Below are positions 52,802-60,826 of a stretch of 64,000 nt of DNA, piece after piece (within the stretch, counting starts at the first letter, position 1; every line of letters begins with the position of its first letter). This DNA is from an uncultured Blautia sp. (lineage in GTDB: Bacteria; Bacillota; Clostridia; Lachnospirales; Lachnospiraceae). The DNA lies in NCBI GenBank assembly GCA_945864225.1, contig CAMBAL010000005.1, positions 1 through 64,000 on the forward strand. The letters are read 5' to 3'. The translations under genes were made by a program, and so were the position numbers. The notes under the pieces were generated by a model. That model saw only the letters and a list, made by a program, of their open reading frames with translations. It was not told where the DNA came from and did not search any database.

Positions 52802-53317
52802 GTGAAAGATTTGATTTTGATGATAACGACTCTGGCAATGTTTCTGTTTGGATATGTTATTGCCAGACGAGTAGATATGATGATGGAAAACAACTTGAAA
52901 ATGTTGGAAAAAGAGCAGCTTCCTAACAAACATCTGCTGAAAATAGCTGCAGAAACTCCAATGCTGCTGAACGCAGTTGCTGCAGCACTGGAATACTGTA
53001 CAGATACCAATGCGGATATTGAATTTGCAGTAAGCAGCGGGAAATGCGGAAAGCTTTTGCGGAATCTTTCCGATGGAACCGCAGATCTTGTACTACTCTC
53101 AGAAAAGAGCGCACTGGAAAATAAACAGAATTTTGAATTTATTCGGCTTTCTTGTATACAGCAGACAGATGCAACAGAGGTGTTTGGCCTGAAAGTTCAC
53201 AGTCTGGATGATAATCAGGATGTGTATCTTCTCTGGAACAAAGAAATTCCGTCACATGCACGTGACTGGTTCGTGCTTGCATTGAAGAATAGCTTCTGCA
53301 TGGCGAAATGCTCATAG
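52802..53317 (+). CDS. membrane-anchored LysR-ligand-domain-like protein, unknown
   Basis: A 171-residue protein I cannot name. An N-terminal helix (about 3-20) precedes a soluble part with ADIEFAVSSGKCGKLLRNLSDGTADLVLLSEKS and VYLLWNKEIPSHARDWFVLALK. These resemble the ligand-binding (periplasmic-binding-like) half of LysR regulators, but the domain is short, so this is a weak analogy. It starts with GTG at 52802 after AAGGTGAT. Its place between ktrA and the KdpD-like sensor suggests a part in K+ sensing. The last codons fall in a 32-base tandem repeat. Confidence 0.65.
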   Translation: MKDLILMITTLAMFLFGYVIARRVDMMMENNLKMLEKEQLPNKHLLKIAAETPMLLNAVAAALEYCTDTNADIEFAVSSGKCGKLLRNLSDGTADLVLLSEKSALENKQNFEFIRLSCIQQTDATEVFGLKVHSLDDNQDVYLLWNKEIPSHARDWFVLALKNSFCMAKCS

Positions 53318-53380
53318 GACAGGGGCTCTGCATGGTGAAATGTTCATAAGACAGGGATTCTGCATGGTGAAATGGTCATC
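53294..53380. repeat. 32-bp tandem repeat at the gene end
   Basis: Units start at 53294, 53326 and 53358 (TTCTGCATGGYGAAATG...TCATARGACAGGG), the third stopping after 23 bases. The first copy encodes the C-terminus FCMAKCS and stop of the upstream gene; the others are noncoding. Divergence is small (about three bases per unit), so the duplication is recent. Confidence 0.85.
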
Positions 53381-53403
53381 AAAAAATACAAATCTATCCA
53401 TAG

Positions 53404-53442
53404 ATTAATCAGGGTAAGTGTGTTAAAATCATCCTGATTAAT
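53404..53442 (+). promoter_or_regulatory. palindromic operator around the -10 of kdpD-like gene
   Basis: ATTAATCAGG (53404-53413) and CCTGATTAAT (53433-53442) are perfect inverted arms bracketing TAAAAT (53424-53429), which could be a -10. A second small palindrome, AATCTAT/ATAGATT, adjoins at 53391-53406. The Shine-Dalgarno GGAGG follows directly. Confidence 0.65.
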
Positions 53443-53456
53443 TCGGAGGTAATGTC

Positions 53457-54986
53457 ATGAATCGTATACTGAAAAACACTGCGAAGAGTACCGCAATCCT
53501 TGTAGGAGCCACACTGCTGAGCCTTTTGTTTCATCAGCTTGGCTTCACGGATGCGAATATTATCATGGTCTATATTCTTGGTGTGTTGCTGACTTCCATT
53601 GCAACATCACACCGGGTATACAGTCTGGTGTCCTCGGTCGCAAGTGTTTTTATTTTTAACTATCTGTTTACTGTGCCGCGTTTTTCGTTTGCTGCTTACG
53701 GTACAGGATATCCGGTGACATTTGTGGTCATGTTTCTGACTGCTTTTATCACGGGTACATTTGCTATCCGCTATAAAGAGCAGGCCAGAGAATCTGCCAA
53801 GATTGCCCATCAGACCAAGGTCCTGTTTGAAACAGACCAGCTGCTGGCGAAAGCAAAGGATAAAGAAAAAATCCTGACCGTTACAGCCGGGCAGATTGTA
53901 CGGCTTTTGAACCGAAACATTGTGATCTTTGAAGTTGTGGATGGGAAACTGGCCAATCTTCGTTCTTTTCAGGCAAAAGATCCGATAAGTGAAGTTACAG
54001 CAAAAACGTATGATGTGGTAAAAGAAATGGAAACCGCAGACTGGGTTCTGAAAAACAACCATTTTGCGGGTGCTACCACAGATAACTTTGCGGATGCACG
54101 ATTTCTGTACTTTGCGCTACATGTGGATGACCGGGTGTACGGTGTGGTCGGTATTGACGTGGAGGAACATCCTCTTGATGATTCTGAGCATGGAATTCTG
54201 CTTTCCATCCTGGGAGAATGTGCCCTGGCTCTGGAGAATGAAAAAAATGCCCGTGAAAAAGAAGCTGCGGCAGTCCTTGCGGAAAGCGAACAGCTCCGCG
54301 CCAATCTTCTTCGTACCATTTCCCATGATCTGCGCACCCCATTGACCTCCATCTCGGGCAATGCAAGCAATCTGATGAGCAATGGAGACCGTTTTGATGA
54401 AGAGACGAAGCAGAGACTTTATGCGGATATTTATGATGACTCCATGTGGCTCATCAATCTTGTGGAAAACCTGCTTTATGCGACAAGAATTGAAGAAGGA
54501 CGGATGATTTTGCGGACCTCCACGGAATTGCTCAGCGAGATTGTGGAGGAAGCGGTCAGATACAGCAAACGCAAAGTAAATGCCCATAAGCTGAATGTTG
54601 ACTGCCAGGATGATATGATTCTGGTCAAGGTGGATGCAAAACTGATCATTCAGGTCATCATTAATCTGGTAGATAATGCCATGAAATATACGCAGCCGGA
54701 TTCGGAGATCAATATTACGATCAGCAGGAAAGACAACATGGCGGAAATTCTGGTATCGGACAACGGTCCCGGTATTTCCGATGAAGATAAAGAAAAAATA
54801 TTTGAGAAGTTTTACTGTGGTTCCAACAAGATAGCAGACAGCCGCCGGAGTCTGGGCCTGGGGCTGTTCCTGTGCAAATCGATTGTGGAAGCACATGGAG
54901 GGGAGATTTCTGTGGAAGACAACGTTCCGCATGGATCCGTTTTCCGATTTACCCTTCCAAGAGAGGAGCTGATACTGCATGAGTAA
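53457..54986 (+). CDS. KdpD-like sensor histidine kinase without Kdp N-domain
   Basis: A 509-residue kinase. The first 110 residues hold four helices of the KdpD DUF4118 type (ending FAIRYKEQARESAK), then a GAF-like domain (about 130-270), HisKA with phospho-acceptor His 290 in TISHDLRTPLTSI, and the ATPase with NLVDNAMKYT, DNGPGI and GLGLFLCKSIVEAHGG. Full KdpD has a further 370 N-terminal residues (KdpD and Usp domains), absent here. It overlaps the regulator gene by eight bases. K+ or turgor sensing is inferred from homology and from ktrAB next to it. Confidence 0.9.
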   Translation: MNRILKNTAKSTAILVGATLLSLLFHQLGFTDANIIMVYILGVLLTSIATSHRVYSLVSSVASVFIFNYLFTVPRFSFAAYGTGYPVTFVVMFLTAFITGTFAIRYKEQARESAKIAHQTKVLFETDQLLAKAKDKEKILTVTAGQIVRLLNRNIVIFEVVDGKLANLRSFQAKDPISEVTAKTYDVVKEMETADWVLKNNHFAGATTDNFADARFLYFALHVDDRVYGVVGIDVEEHPLDDSEHGILLSILGECALALENEKNAREKEAAAVLAESEQLRANLLRTISHDLRTPLTSISGNASNLMSNGDRFDEETKQRLYADIYDDSMWLINLVENLLYATRIEEGRMILRTSTELLSEIVEEAVRYSKRKVNAHKLNVDCQDDMILVKVDAKLIIQVIINLVDNAMKYTQPDSEINITISRKDNMAEILVSDNGPGISDEDKEKIFEKFYCGSNKIADSRRSLGLGLFLCKSIVEAHGGEISVEDNVPHGSVFRFTLPREELILHE

Positions 54987-55683
54987 ATATCAGATACTGG
55001 TAGTGGAAGATGACGCGCCTGTGCGCAACCTGATCACGACAACCCTGAAAGCACATGATTACCGTTTTATCTCCGCAGTGACAGGAGAGAGTGCGGTAAT
55101 GGAAACGGCTACGCATAATCCGGATATTATCCTTCTGGACCTGGGACTGCCGGATATTGACGGAGTCGAAGTGATCGAACGGATCCGCAGCTGGTCCAAT
55201 GTGCCGATTATTGTGATTAGTGCGAGAAGTGAGGATACAGACAAAATTGATGCGCTGGATGCCGGTGCGGATGATTATCTGACAAAACCGTTTTCTGTTG
55301 AGGAACTTCTGGCAAGGATCCGTGTGACTCAGAGAAGACTGGCTTTGATGCAGAACACCACGATGCAGGAAGCCGTATTTGTCAATGGACAGCTGCGGAT
55401 TGATTATGCGGCAAACTGTGCATTTCTCGGAGAGGAAGAACTGCATCTGACGCCGATTGAATACAAACTCCTCTGCCTGCTGGCACGCAATATCGGTAAA
55501 GTTCTTACACATAAGTTTATTACCCAGAGTGTCTGGGGCAGCAGCTGGGAAAATGATGTGGCATCTCTTCGCGTGTTTATGGCAACACTGCGGAAAAAAC
55601 TGGAGAGTACTCCGGGTTCGCCGCAGTATATTCAGACCCATATCGGAATTGGCTACCGGATGCTGAAGGTAGAAAACAGCTGA
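54979..55683 (+). CDS. KdpE-like OmpR family response regulator
   Basis: A 234-residue transcription factor. The receiver domain has VVEDDAP, phospho-acceptor Asp 54 in ILLDLGLPDIDG, and the Lys of YLTKPFSVEELLARI. The C-terminal winged helix (about 135-230) contains HLTPIEYKLLCLLARNIGKVLTH and IQTHIGIGYRML. Its direct-repeat targets may be those at 50557-50577. Overlaps the kinase gene by eight bases. Confidence 0.92.
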   Translation: MSKYQILVVEDDAPVRNLITTTLKAHDYRFISAVTGESAVMETATHNPDIILLDLGLPDIDGVEVIERIRSWSNVPIIVISARSEDTDKIDALDAGADDYLTKPFSVEELLARIRVTQRRLALMQNTTMQEAVFVNGQLRIDYAANCAFLGEEELHLTPIEYKLLCLLARNIGKVLTHKFITQSVWGSSWENDVASLRVFMATLRKKLESTPGSPQYIQTHIGIGYRMLKVENS

Positions 55684-55848
55684 TTGTCGGGTACTTTGAA
55701 CAATTTTGACATATTTAGCACAATATTTCTCTGCTTTTTTGAATGTATTTATACAAAACTGTATATGATAGCATGTTTTATTTGTGTATATTATATAGAA
55801 ACAAACAATAATTGCTAATTTTTCTATTCAAAAGGCTTGAATAATCCA

Positions 55849-55877
55849 TGTTCACATCCCAATGCATGTGATATAAT
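55849..55877 (+). promoter_or_regulatory. promoter of the first binding-protein gene
   Basis: TGTTCA (55849-55854) and TATAAT (55872-55877) are 17 bases apart. The same -35 variant and spacing appear before the second binding-protein gene. The rest of 55684-55848 is AT-rich with no gene seen. Confidence 0.65.
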
Positions 55878-55940
55878 TACTCCATTAAAAAACAGAGAAT
55901 GTACAGAATTGTGCATGATAACGAGAAAGGAGACATGGAA

Positions 55941-57233
55941 ATGAAAAAATCAGTATTAGCAGCTATGCTGGCAGCAGCGATGACCGTGGGAACAATGCCG
56001 GCGACCGTATTTGCAGAGGAAGCTGCAAAACCTTATGAGGGCGTGACACTCACCATGTGGATCGGAAACACAGAGTATAACGCAGGAACTCAGGCGGTTA
56101 TGGAAAAAGCAACAGAAGAACTTGGTATGGAGTTCTCCATTGAGATCAACCCGGGCGGTACCGAGGGTGACAACATCATCAAGACAAGATGTGCATCCGG
56201 AGACCTTCCTGATATCAGCAACTACAATTCCGGTTCTCTGCTTACCGCACTGAATCCGAAGGAACATTTCCTGGATATTACAGATGAGGCAATGACCCAG
56301 AAATTTGATGAGACCTTCCTCAGCTGTGTAAGCCAGGAAGACCGTGTTTACGGTGCACCGTTTACCACCACACAGGGCGGAGCAGTTGTATACTGGAAAC
56401 CGGATTATGAAGAGCTTGGACTGGAAGTTCCGACAACATGGGAACAGTTCGTATCCAACTGTCAGGCACTGAAAGACGCAGGCAAAACACCGATCTATCT
56501 TTCCTGCGGTGATACCTGGACAACCCAGCTGGTATTCCTTGGTGATAACTACAACGTACTTGCCAAGAATCCATCCTTTGCAGAAGATTTCACAGCCGGC
56601 ACAGCAAAATTCGCTACAGACGAAGGCGGACTTGCAAGCTGGAGCAAATATGCAGACCTTGTAGATTTCTACAATGCAGATGCATCTGCAGCAAAATATG
56701 ACGATGGTCTGGAAGCAATGGCAACCGGACAGGCTACCCACTGGTTCATGCTGACCCAGGTTATTCCGCTTATGATCGCGGCTCATCCGGAAGCAGAAGA
56801 GAATATCGGTGTATTCGCAATTCCTGGTGATGATCCGGAAAACTGCGGACTTACCGTATGGGAGCCGAACGCATGGTACATCAGCAAAGACAGCGCAAAT
56901 AAAGAAGCAGCTCTTGCATTCCTTGACTTCTATTTCCAGGAAGAGAACCTTGACCTTTATGTTGAAACAATCGGCGCAAACGGACCGTCCTGTATCAAAG
57001 GCTATACACTTCCGGAAAGCGTAGCTCCGGCTATCCGTGTAGACATGCAGGCTTACTTCGATGCAGGCAAGACCGCTCCTGCACTTGAGTTTATTACTCC
57101 TGTAAAAGGATCCACCTGCGAACAGATCACCACATCCGCAGCGCTTGGCCAGATCGACGGAGCAACAGCAGCTCAGATGTATGATGATGACTGCAAGAAA
57201 TCCGCAGTACAGCAGGGTCTTGGATGGGAATAA
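55941..57233 (+). CDS. sugar ABC transporter substrate-binding protein, copy 1
   Basis: A 430-residue family 1 extracellular solute-binding protein (CUT1 type). Residues 1-25 are a signal peptide ending ATVFAEE; there is no lipobox cysteine, unusual for a Gram-positive binding protein, so it may be free or held by other means. The mature part has PYEGVTLTMWIGN, CASGDLPDISNYNSGS, APFTTTQGGAVVYWKPDYEELGLEVP, and DGLEAMATGQATHWFMLT. It is gaplessly alignable with copy 2 (55 differences in 430 by my count). A hairpin follows. Start at 55941 has AAAGGAGA eight bases upstream; ATG at 55935 is possible. Confidence 0.9.
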   Translation: MKKSVLAAMLAAAMTVGTMPATVFAEEAAKPYEGVTLTMWIGNTEYNAGTQAVMEKATEELGMEFSIEINPGGTEGDNIIKTRCASGDLPDISNYNSGSLLTALNPKEHFLDITDEAMTQKFDETFLSCVSQEDRVYGAPFTTTQGGAVVYWKPDYEELGLEVPTTWEQFVSNCQALKDAGKTPIYLSCGDTWTTQLVFLGDNYNVLAKNPSFAEDFTAGTAKFATDEGGLASWSKYADLVDFYNADASAAKYDDGLEAMATGQATHWFMLTQVIPLMIAAHPEAEENIGVFAIPGDDPENCGLTVWEPNAWYISKDSANKEAALAFLDFYFQEENLDLYVETIGANGPSCIKGYTLPESVAPAIRVDMQAYFDAGKTAPALEFITPVKGSTCEQITTSAALGQIDGATAAQMYDDDCKKSAVQQGLGWE

Positions 57234-57280
57234 TCCCGTAGCGGACAGCTGAATGATTGCTGACATGATAAAATAAAGGC

Positions 57281-57315
57281 ACAGCCGCCCGTATAAATTC
57301 GGGCGGCTGTTTTTC
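57281..57315 (+). terminator. terminator after binding-protein copy 1
   Basis: ACAGCCGCCCG and CGGGCGGCTGT make a perfect 11-pair stem with an eight-base loop, followed by five T. Confidence 0.92.
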
Positions 57316-57361
57316 TGTAAAGAGCTGGTGGATTTTCTATTATTTTGTTTTGAAATTTCTA

Positions 57362-57390
57362 TGTTCATAATTTGTTCACTTTTGTATAAT
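57362..57390 (+). promoter_or_regulatory. promoter of the second binding-protein gene
   Basis: TGTTCA (57362-57367) and TATAAT (57385-57390) are 17 bases apart, the same boxes as before copy 1. Confidence 0.7.
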
Positions 57391-57459
57391 GAATGCATAA
57401 CGAGACAAAGCACAGAAGAAAATGAACGAAACTGTGCAGAAAGAAAGGGGATTTTTGGT

Positions 57460-58752
57460 ATGAAAAAATCAGTAGTAGCAGTATCTCTTGCTGCAGTTAT
57501 GGCACTTGGTTCTGTACCGGCCACTGTTTTTGCAGAGGATGGAGCAAAACCATATGAGGGAGTTACCCTCAACATGTGGATGAGCGTTTCCGAATATCAG
57601 GACGGTACCAAAGCAGTTATGGAAAAAGCGACCGAAGAACTGGGTATGGAATTCCAGGTTGAGATCAACCCGGGTGGTACCGAAGGTGATAATATCATCA
57701 AAACAAGATGTGCATCCGGTGACCTTCCGGATATCACCAACTATAACTCCGGCTCTCTGCTTACCGCGCTGAATCCGAAGGAACACTTCCTTGATATCAC
57801 AGACGAAGAGATGACTCAGAAATTTGATGATACATTCCTCAGCTGCGTAAGCCAGGATGACCGTGTTTACGGTGCACCATTTACCACTACTCAGGCAGGA
57901 GCAGTGGTTTACTGGAAACCGGATTATGAAGAACTGGGACTGGAAGTTCCAAAGACCTGGGATGAATTTGTATCCAACTGTCAGGCGCTGAAAGATGCAG
58001 GCAAAACACCGGTATATCTTTCCGGCGGAGATACCTGGACCACACAGGTTCTGTTCCTTGGTGACAACTACAACGTATTGGCAAAGAATCCTTCCTTTGC
58101 AGATGATTTTACTGCCGGTACCGCAAAATTTGCTACAGATGAAGGCGCTCTTGCAAGCTGGGATAAATATGCAGACCTGGTAGATTTCTACAATGCAGAT
58201 TCCACAGCAGCGAAATATGAAGACGGTCTGGAAGCAATGGCAACCGGACAGGCTACACACTGGTTCATTCTGACACAGGTCGTTCCGCTTATGATCGCGG
58301 CTCATCCGGAAGCAGAAGAGAACATCGGTGTATTTGCAGTACCTGGAGATGACGCTGAGAATGCAGGTCTTACCGTATGGGAGCCGAACGCATGGTATAT
58401 TAACAAAGACAGCGCAAATACAGAAGCTGCACTTGCATTCCTTGACTTCTGGTATCAGGAAGAAAACATGGATCTTTACATCAACACCTATGGTGCAAAC
58501 GGACCATCCTGTATCAAAGGCTATACCCTTCCGGACAGCGTAGCACCGGCAATCCGTGAAGATATGCAGGCTTATTTTGATGAAGGAAAAACAGCTCCGG
58601 CACTGGAATTCCTTACACCTGTAAAGGGTTCTACCTGTGAACAGATCACCACATCCGCAGCTCTTGGCCAGATCGATGGCGCAACAGCAGCTCAGATGTA
58701 TGATGATGACTGCAAGAAATCTGCAGTACAGCAGGGCCTTGGCTGGGAATAA
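57460..58752 (+). CDS. sugar ABC transporter substrate-binding protein, copy 2
   Basis: A 430-residue paralogue of copy 1, same length, no gaps. The signal peptide and the first 60 residues differ most; IGNTEYNAG in copy 1 is MSVSEYQDG here, and FYFQEENLDLYVETIG is FWYQEENMDLYINTYG. Such places may shape the ligand pocket. The last 40 residues are identical. It too lacks a lipobox. It follows AAAGGGG and its own promoter, and is separated from the permeases by a weak hairpin. Confidence 0.9.
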   Translation: MKKSVVAVSLAAVMALGSVPATVFAEDGAKPYEGVTLNMWMSVSEYQDGTKAVMEKATEELGMEFQVEINPGGTEGDNIIKTRCASGDLPDITNYNSGSLLTALNPKEHFLDITDEEMTQKFDDTFLSCVSQDDRVYGAPFTTTQAGAVVYWKPDYEELGLEVPKTWDEFVSNCQALKDAGKTPVYLSGGDTWTTQVLFLGDNYNVLAKNPSFADDFTAGTAKFATDEGALASWDKYADLVDFYNADSTAAKYEDGLEAMATGQATHWFILTQVVPLMIAAHPEAEENIGVFAVPGDDAENAGLTVWEPNAWYINKDSANTEAALAFLDFWYQEENMDLYINTYGANGPSCIKGYTLPDSVAPAIREDMQAYFDEGKTAPALEFLTPVKGSTCEQITTSAALGQIDGATAAQMYDDDCKKSAVQQGLGWE

Positions 58753-58779
58753 TTCCTGACTGAAACTGTGCAAAGCACT

Positions 58780-58810
58780 GGCCGCCTGTGAATACAGACG
58801 GCCATTTTTA
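58780..58810 (+). terminator. intercistronic hairpin between copy 2 and permeases
   Basis: GGCCGCCTGT and ACAGACGGCC pair with one mismatch over a four-base loop, followed by ATTTTTAT. It probably lets part of the transcripts read into the permeases. Confidence 0.75.
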
Positions 58811-58824
58811 TAAAGGAGGATGTT

Positions 58825-59700
58825 ATGAAATCTAAATCGAAAAAAAGTAATTTATACTCCTTCTGGTTTGTAGTTCCATCACTTGCCATTTTCTGTATCT
58901 TTTTCCTGTACCCGATCGTTACTTCTCTTTACTATAGTATGACGGTATGGAATTTTGATTCGGCAACGTTCTGCGGACTGGATAACTATAAGATGTTTTT
59001 CTCGGAAAACTCATTGAGTTCTTCTATTGTACATACGCTGATCTATGCCTTCCTGACCAGTGGTCTGAAGGTTGTGATCGCTTTCTTTATCGCCATTTTC
59101 CTTACCAGCAAGATTCGTACGAAGGGATTTATCCGTTCCTGCGTGTTCTTCCCGAATCTGGTATCCACCATGGCAGTCGGTCTTACTTTCTGTGCATTGA
59201 TGCATCCTACCAAGGGTCTTTTTAATGTCGTACTTCAGGCAATTGGTTTTTCTCCGATCAACTTCCTGGGAGATATCAATCTTGCCCTGTACAGTGTTAT
59301 TGCAACAGATGTATGGAAAGGTCTTTCCATTTCTGTAGTTATTTACATTGCAGGTGTGCAGTCCATTGACAAGACCTATTATGAGGCAGCTTCCATTGAC
59401 GGTGCAAGTGCATGGCAGCAGCTGAAAAGCATTACTCTTCCTCTGGTTGCACCATCCCAGAACTCCATTATCATTCTGTCCCTGATCGGCGGTCTCCGTA
59501 CCTTCGACTTGATCTGGGCAATGACCGGAGGCGGTCCTGGATTTGCAACAGACGTTATGGCATCCGTTATCTACAAAGAATATGCATACGGATTCTATGG
59601 ACTGTCAACTGCGGGTAACGTAATCATGCTGGTACTGATTTCGTGCATTGCATTCCCGCTTCAGCATTTCCTTATGAAGAGAGAGGAGGCAATTCAATAA
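58825..59700 (+). CDS. sugar ABC transporter permease (MalF/UgpA-like)
   Basis: A 291-residue permease with six helices. The EAA loop that contacts the ATPase is EAASIDGASAWQQLKSITLPLVAPS near residues 192-216. A binding-protein-dependent importer of the CUT1 sugar family. AGGAGG precedes the ATG. Its stop TAA overlaps the next ATG by one base. Confidence 0.93.
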   Translation: MKSKSKKSNLYSFWFVVPSLAIFCIFFLYPIVTSLYYSMTVWNFDSATFCGLDNYKMFFSENSLSSSIVHTLIYAFLTSGLKVVIAFFIAIFLTSKIRTKGFIRSCVFFPNLVSTMAVGLTFCALMHPTKGLFNVVLQAIGFSPINFLGDINLALYSVIATDVWKGLSISVVIYIAGVQSIDKTYYEAASIDGASAWQQLKSITLPLVAPSQNSIIILSLIGGLRTFDLIWAMTGGGPGFATDVMASVIYKEYAYGFYGLSTAGNVIMLVLISCIAFPLQHFLMKREEAIQ

Positions 59701-60530
59701 TGAAAAGAGAAAAAAGAAGATTATTGATCGCAGATATTCTCGGTGTGCTGGTAACTGTGATTATCTTTATCATTCCGTTCTACTTCATGTTTGTGAATTC
59801 TCTGAAATCACAGCAGGAAGCAAACCTTTTAAATATTGCATGGCCTTCTGAACTGCATTTTGAAAACTATTCAGCAGTATTTTCCTATGCAAACTATCAG
59901 CTTCTGACTGCATATAAGAACAGTATTATTCTGACTCTGTTTACGGTTATCGGACTGATCTTTACCGGTGCTATGGCAGGTTATGTTATCCAGAGACGTA
60001 ACGACCGTGTAATGAAAACCATTTCCTGGGTCATCATGCTTGGTCTTATGATCCCAGCTGCAATTCTTCCTACCATTAACCTTCTGCAGAAGCTTCATAT
60101 CTATAAGACGATGTTTGGTATGGTTATGGTGGAGATTGCGCTGCAGACCCCGTTTACGATTATGCTGTTCCGCGGATATATGGCTTCTATTCCGACAGAA
60201 CTGGAAGAGGCGGCACGAATTGACGGATGTAATCCGTGGCAGGTATTTATCCAGATCATTAATCCGCTGTTGAAACCGATTCGTGCAACTGTTATAATCT
60301 TAACAGCAGTAACAACGTTTAATGATTTTACCAATCCGCTGTATTTCCTTCCGGGTGCGGACAATACCACTGTTCAGCTGACACTGTATAACTATAAGGG
60401 ACAGTTCTCCAGCAGCTACAATATGCTGTTTGCAGATATCATCCTGATCACCATTCCGATGCTGATTCTGTTTATTTTCTTTAATAAGAGAATCGTTGAC
60501 GGTATGGTTGCAGGTTCTGTCAAAGGCTGA
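59700..60530 (+). CDS. sugar ABC transporter permease (MalG/UgpE-like)
   Basis: A 276-residue permease with six helices and the EAA loop EEAARIDGCNPWQVFIQIINPLLKP near residues 168-192. The start at 59700 gives MKREKRRLLIADILGV, with GAGAGGAGG upstream. No ABC ATPase gene follows, so a shared MsmK/UgpC-type ATPase encoded elsewhere is presumed. Confidence 0.93.
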   Translation: MKREKRRLLIADILGVLVTVIIFIIPFYFMFVNSLKSQQEANLLNIAWPSELHFENYSAVFSYANYQLLTAYKNSIILTLFTVIGLIFTGAMAGYVIQRRNDRVMKTISWVIMLGLMIPAAILPTINLLQKLHIYKTMFGMVMVEIALQTPFTIMLFRGYMASIPTELEEAARIDGCNPWQVFIQIINPLLKPIRATVIILTAVTTFNDFTNPLYFLPGADNTTVQLTLYNYKGQFSSSYNMLFADIILITIPMLILFIFFNKRIVDGMVAGSVKG

Positions 60531-60575
60531 TATTTCTGTTGCTGTGAACGGATTTGCACAGTAACATACTACTTT

Positions 60576-60626
60576 CTCTGCGGATTCCGCGGTGTGGTTT
60601 CATGCCGGGAATCTGCAGAGATTTTC
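60576..60626 (+). terminator. possible terminator after the permeases
   Basis: CTCTGCGGATTC (60576-60587) and GAATCTGCAGAG (60609-60620) pair fully with one wobble; the T run is short (ATTTTC). The remaining bases to 60826 hold no gene I can support; TTGACA at 60744 precedes a small palindrome (TGTAC-TTA-GTACA, 60754-60766). Confidence 0.5.
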
Positions 60627-60826
60627 GTATGTGGGGATTCTTTGGATCGCATCGCAGTGGTGAATTCTTTTTTACAGCATGTTTGAAAATTCATTCCTGT
60701 CGGAATGCAATTTTGAAATACGCTTTAGGAATCCACGGATAAGTTGACAGATTTGTACTTAGTACATCGGGAGTTCTCTGGGAAATACAGCAGCGTTGAG
60801 ATGACATACGAAGGAGAATAAGACAG

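Noticed and set aside
55956..57575. Long open frame antisense to binding-protein copy 1
   Set aside because: It mirrors the codon use of the highly expressed + strand gene, has Cys/Arg-rich composition and no RBS; copy 2 gives a similar shadow at 57469-58773.
60554..60742. Small + strand frame of 62 codons after the permeases
   Set aside because: It crosses the inverted repeat, has no Shine-Dalgarno and an atypical composition.
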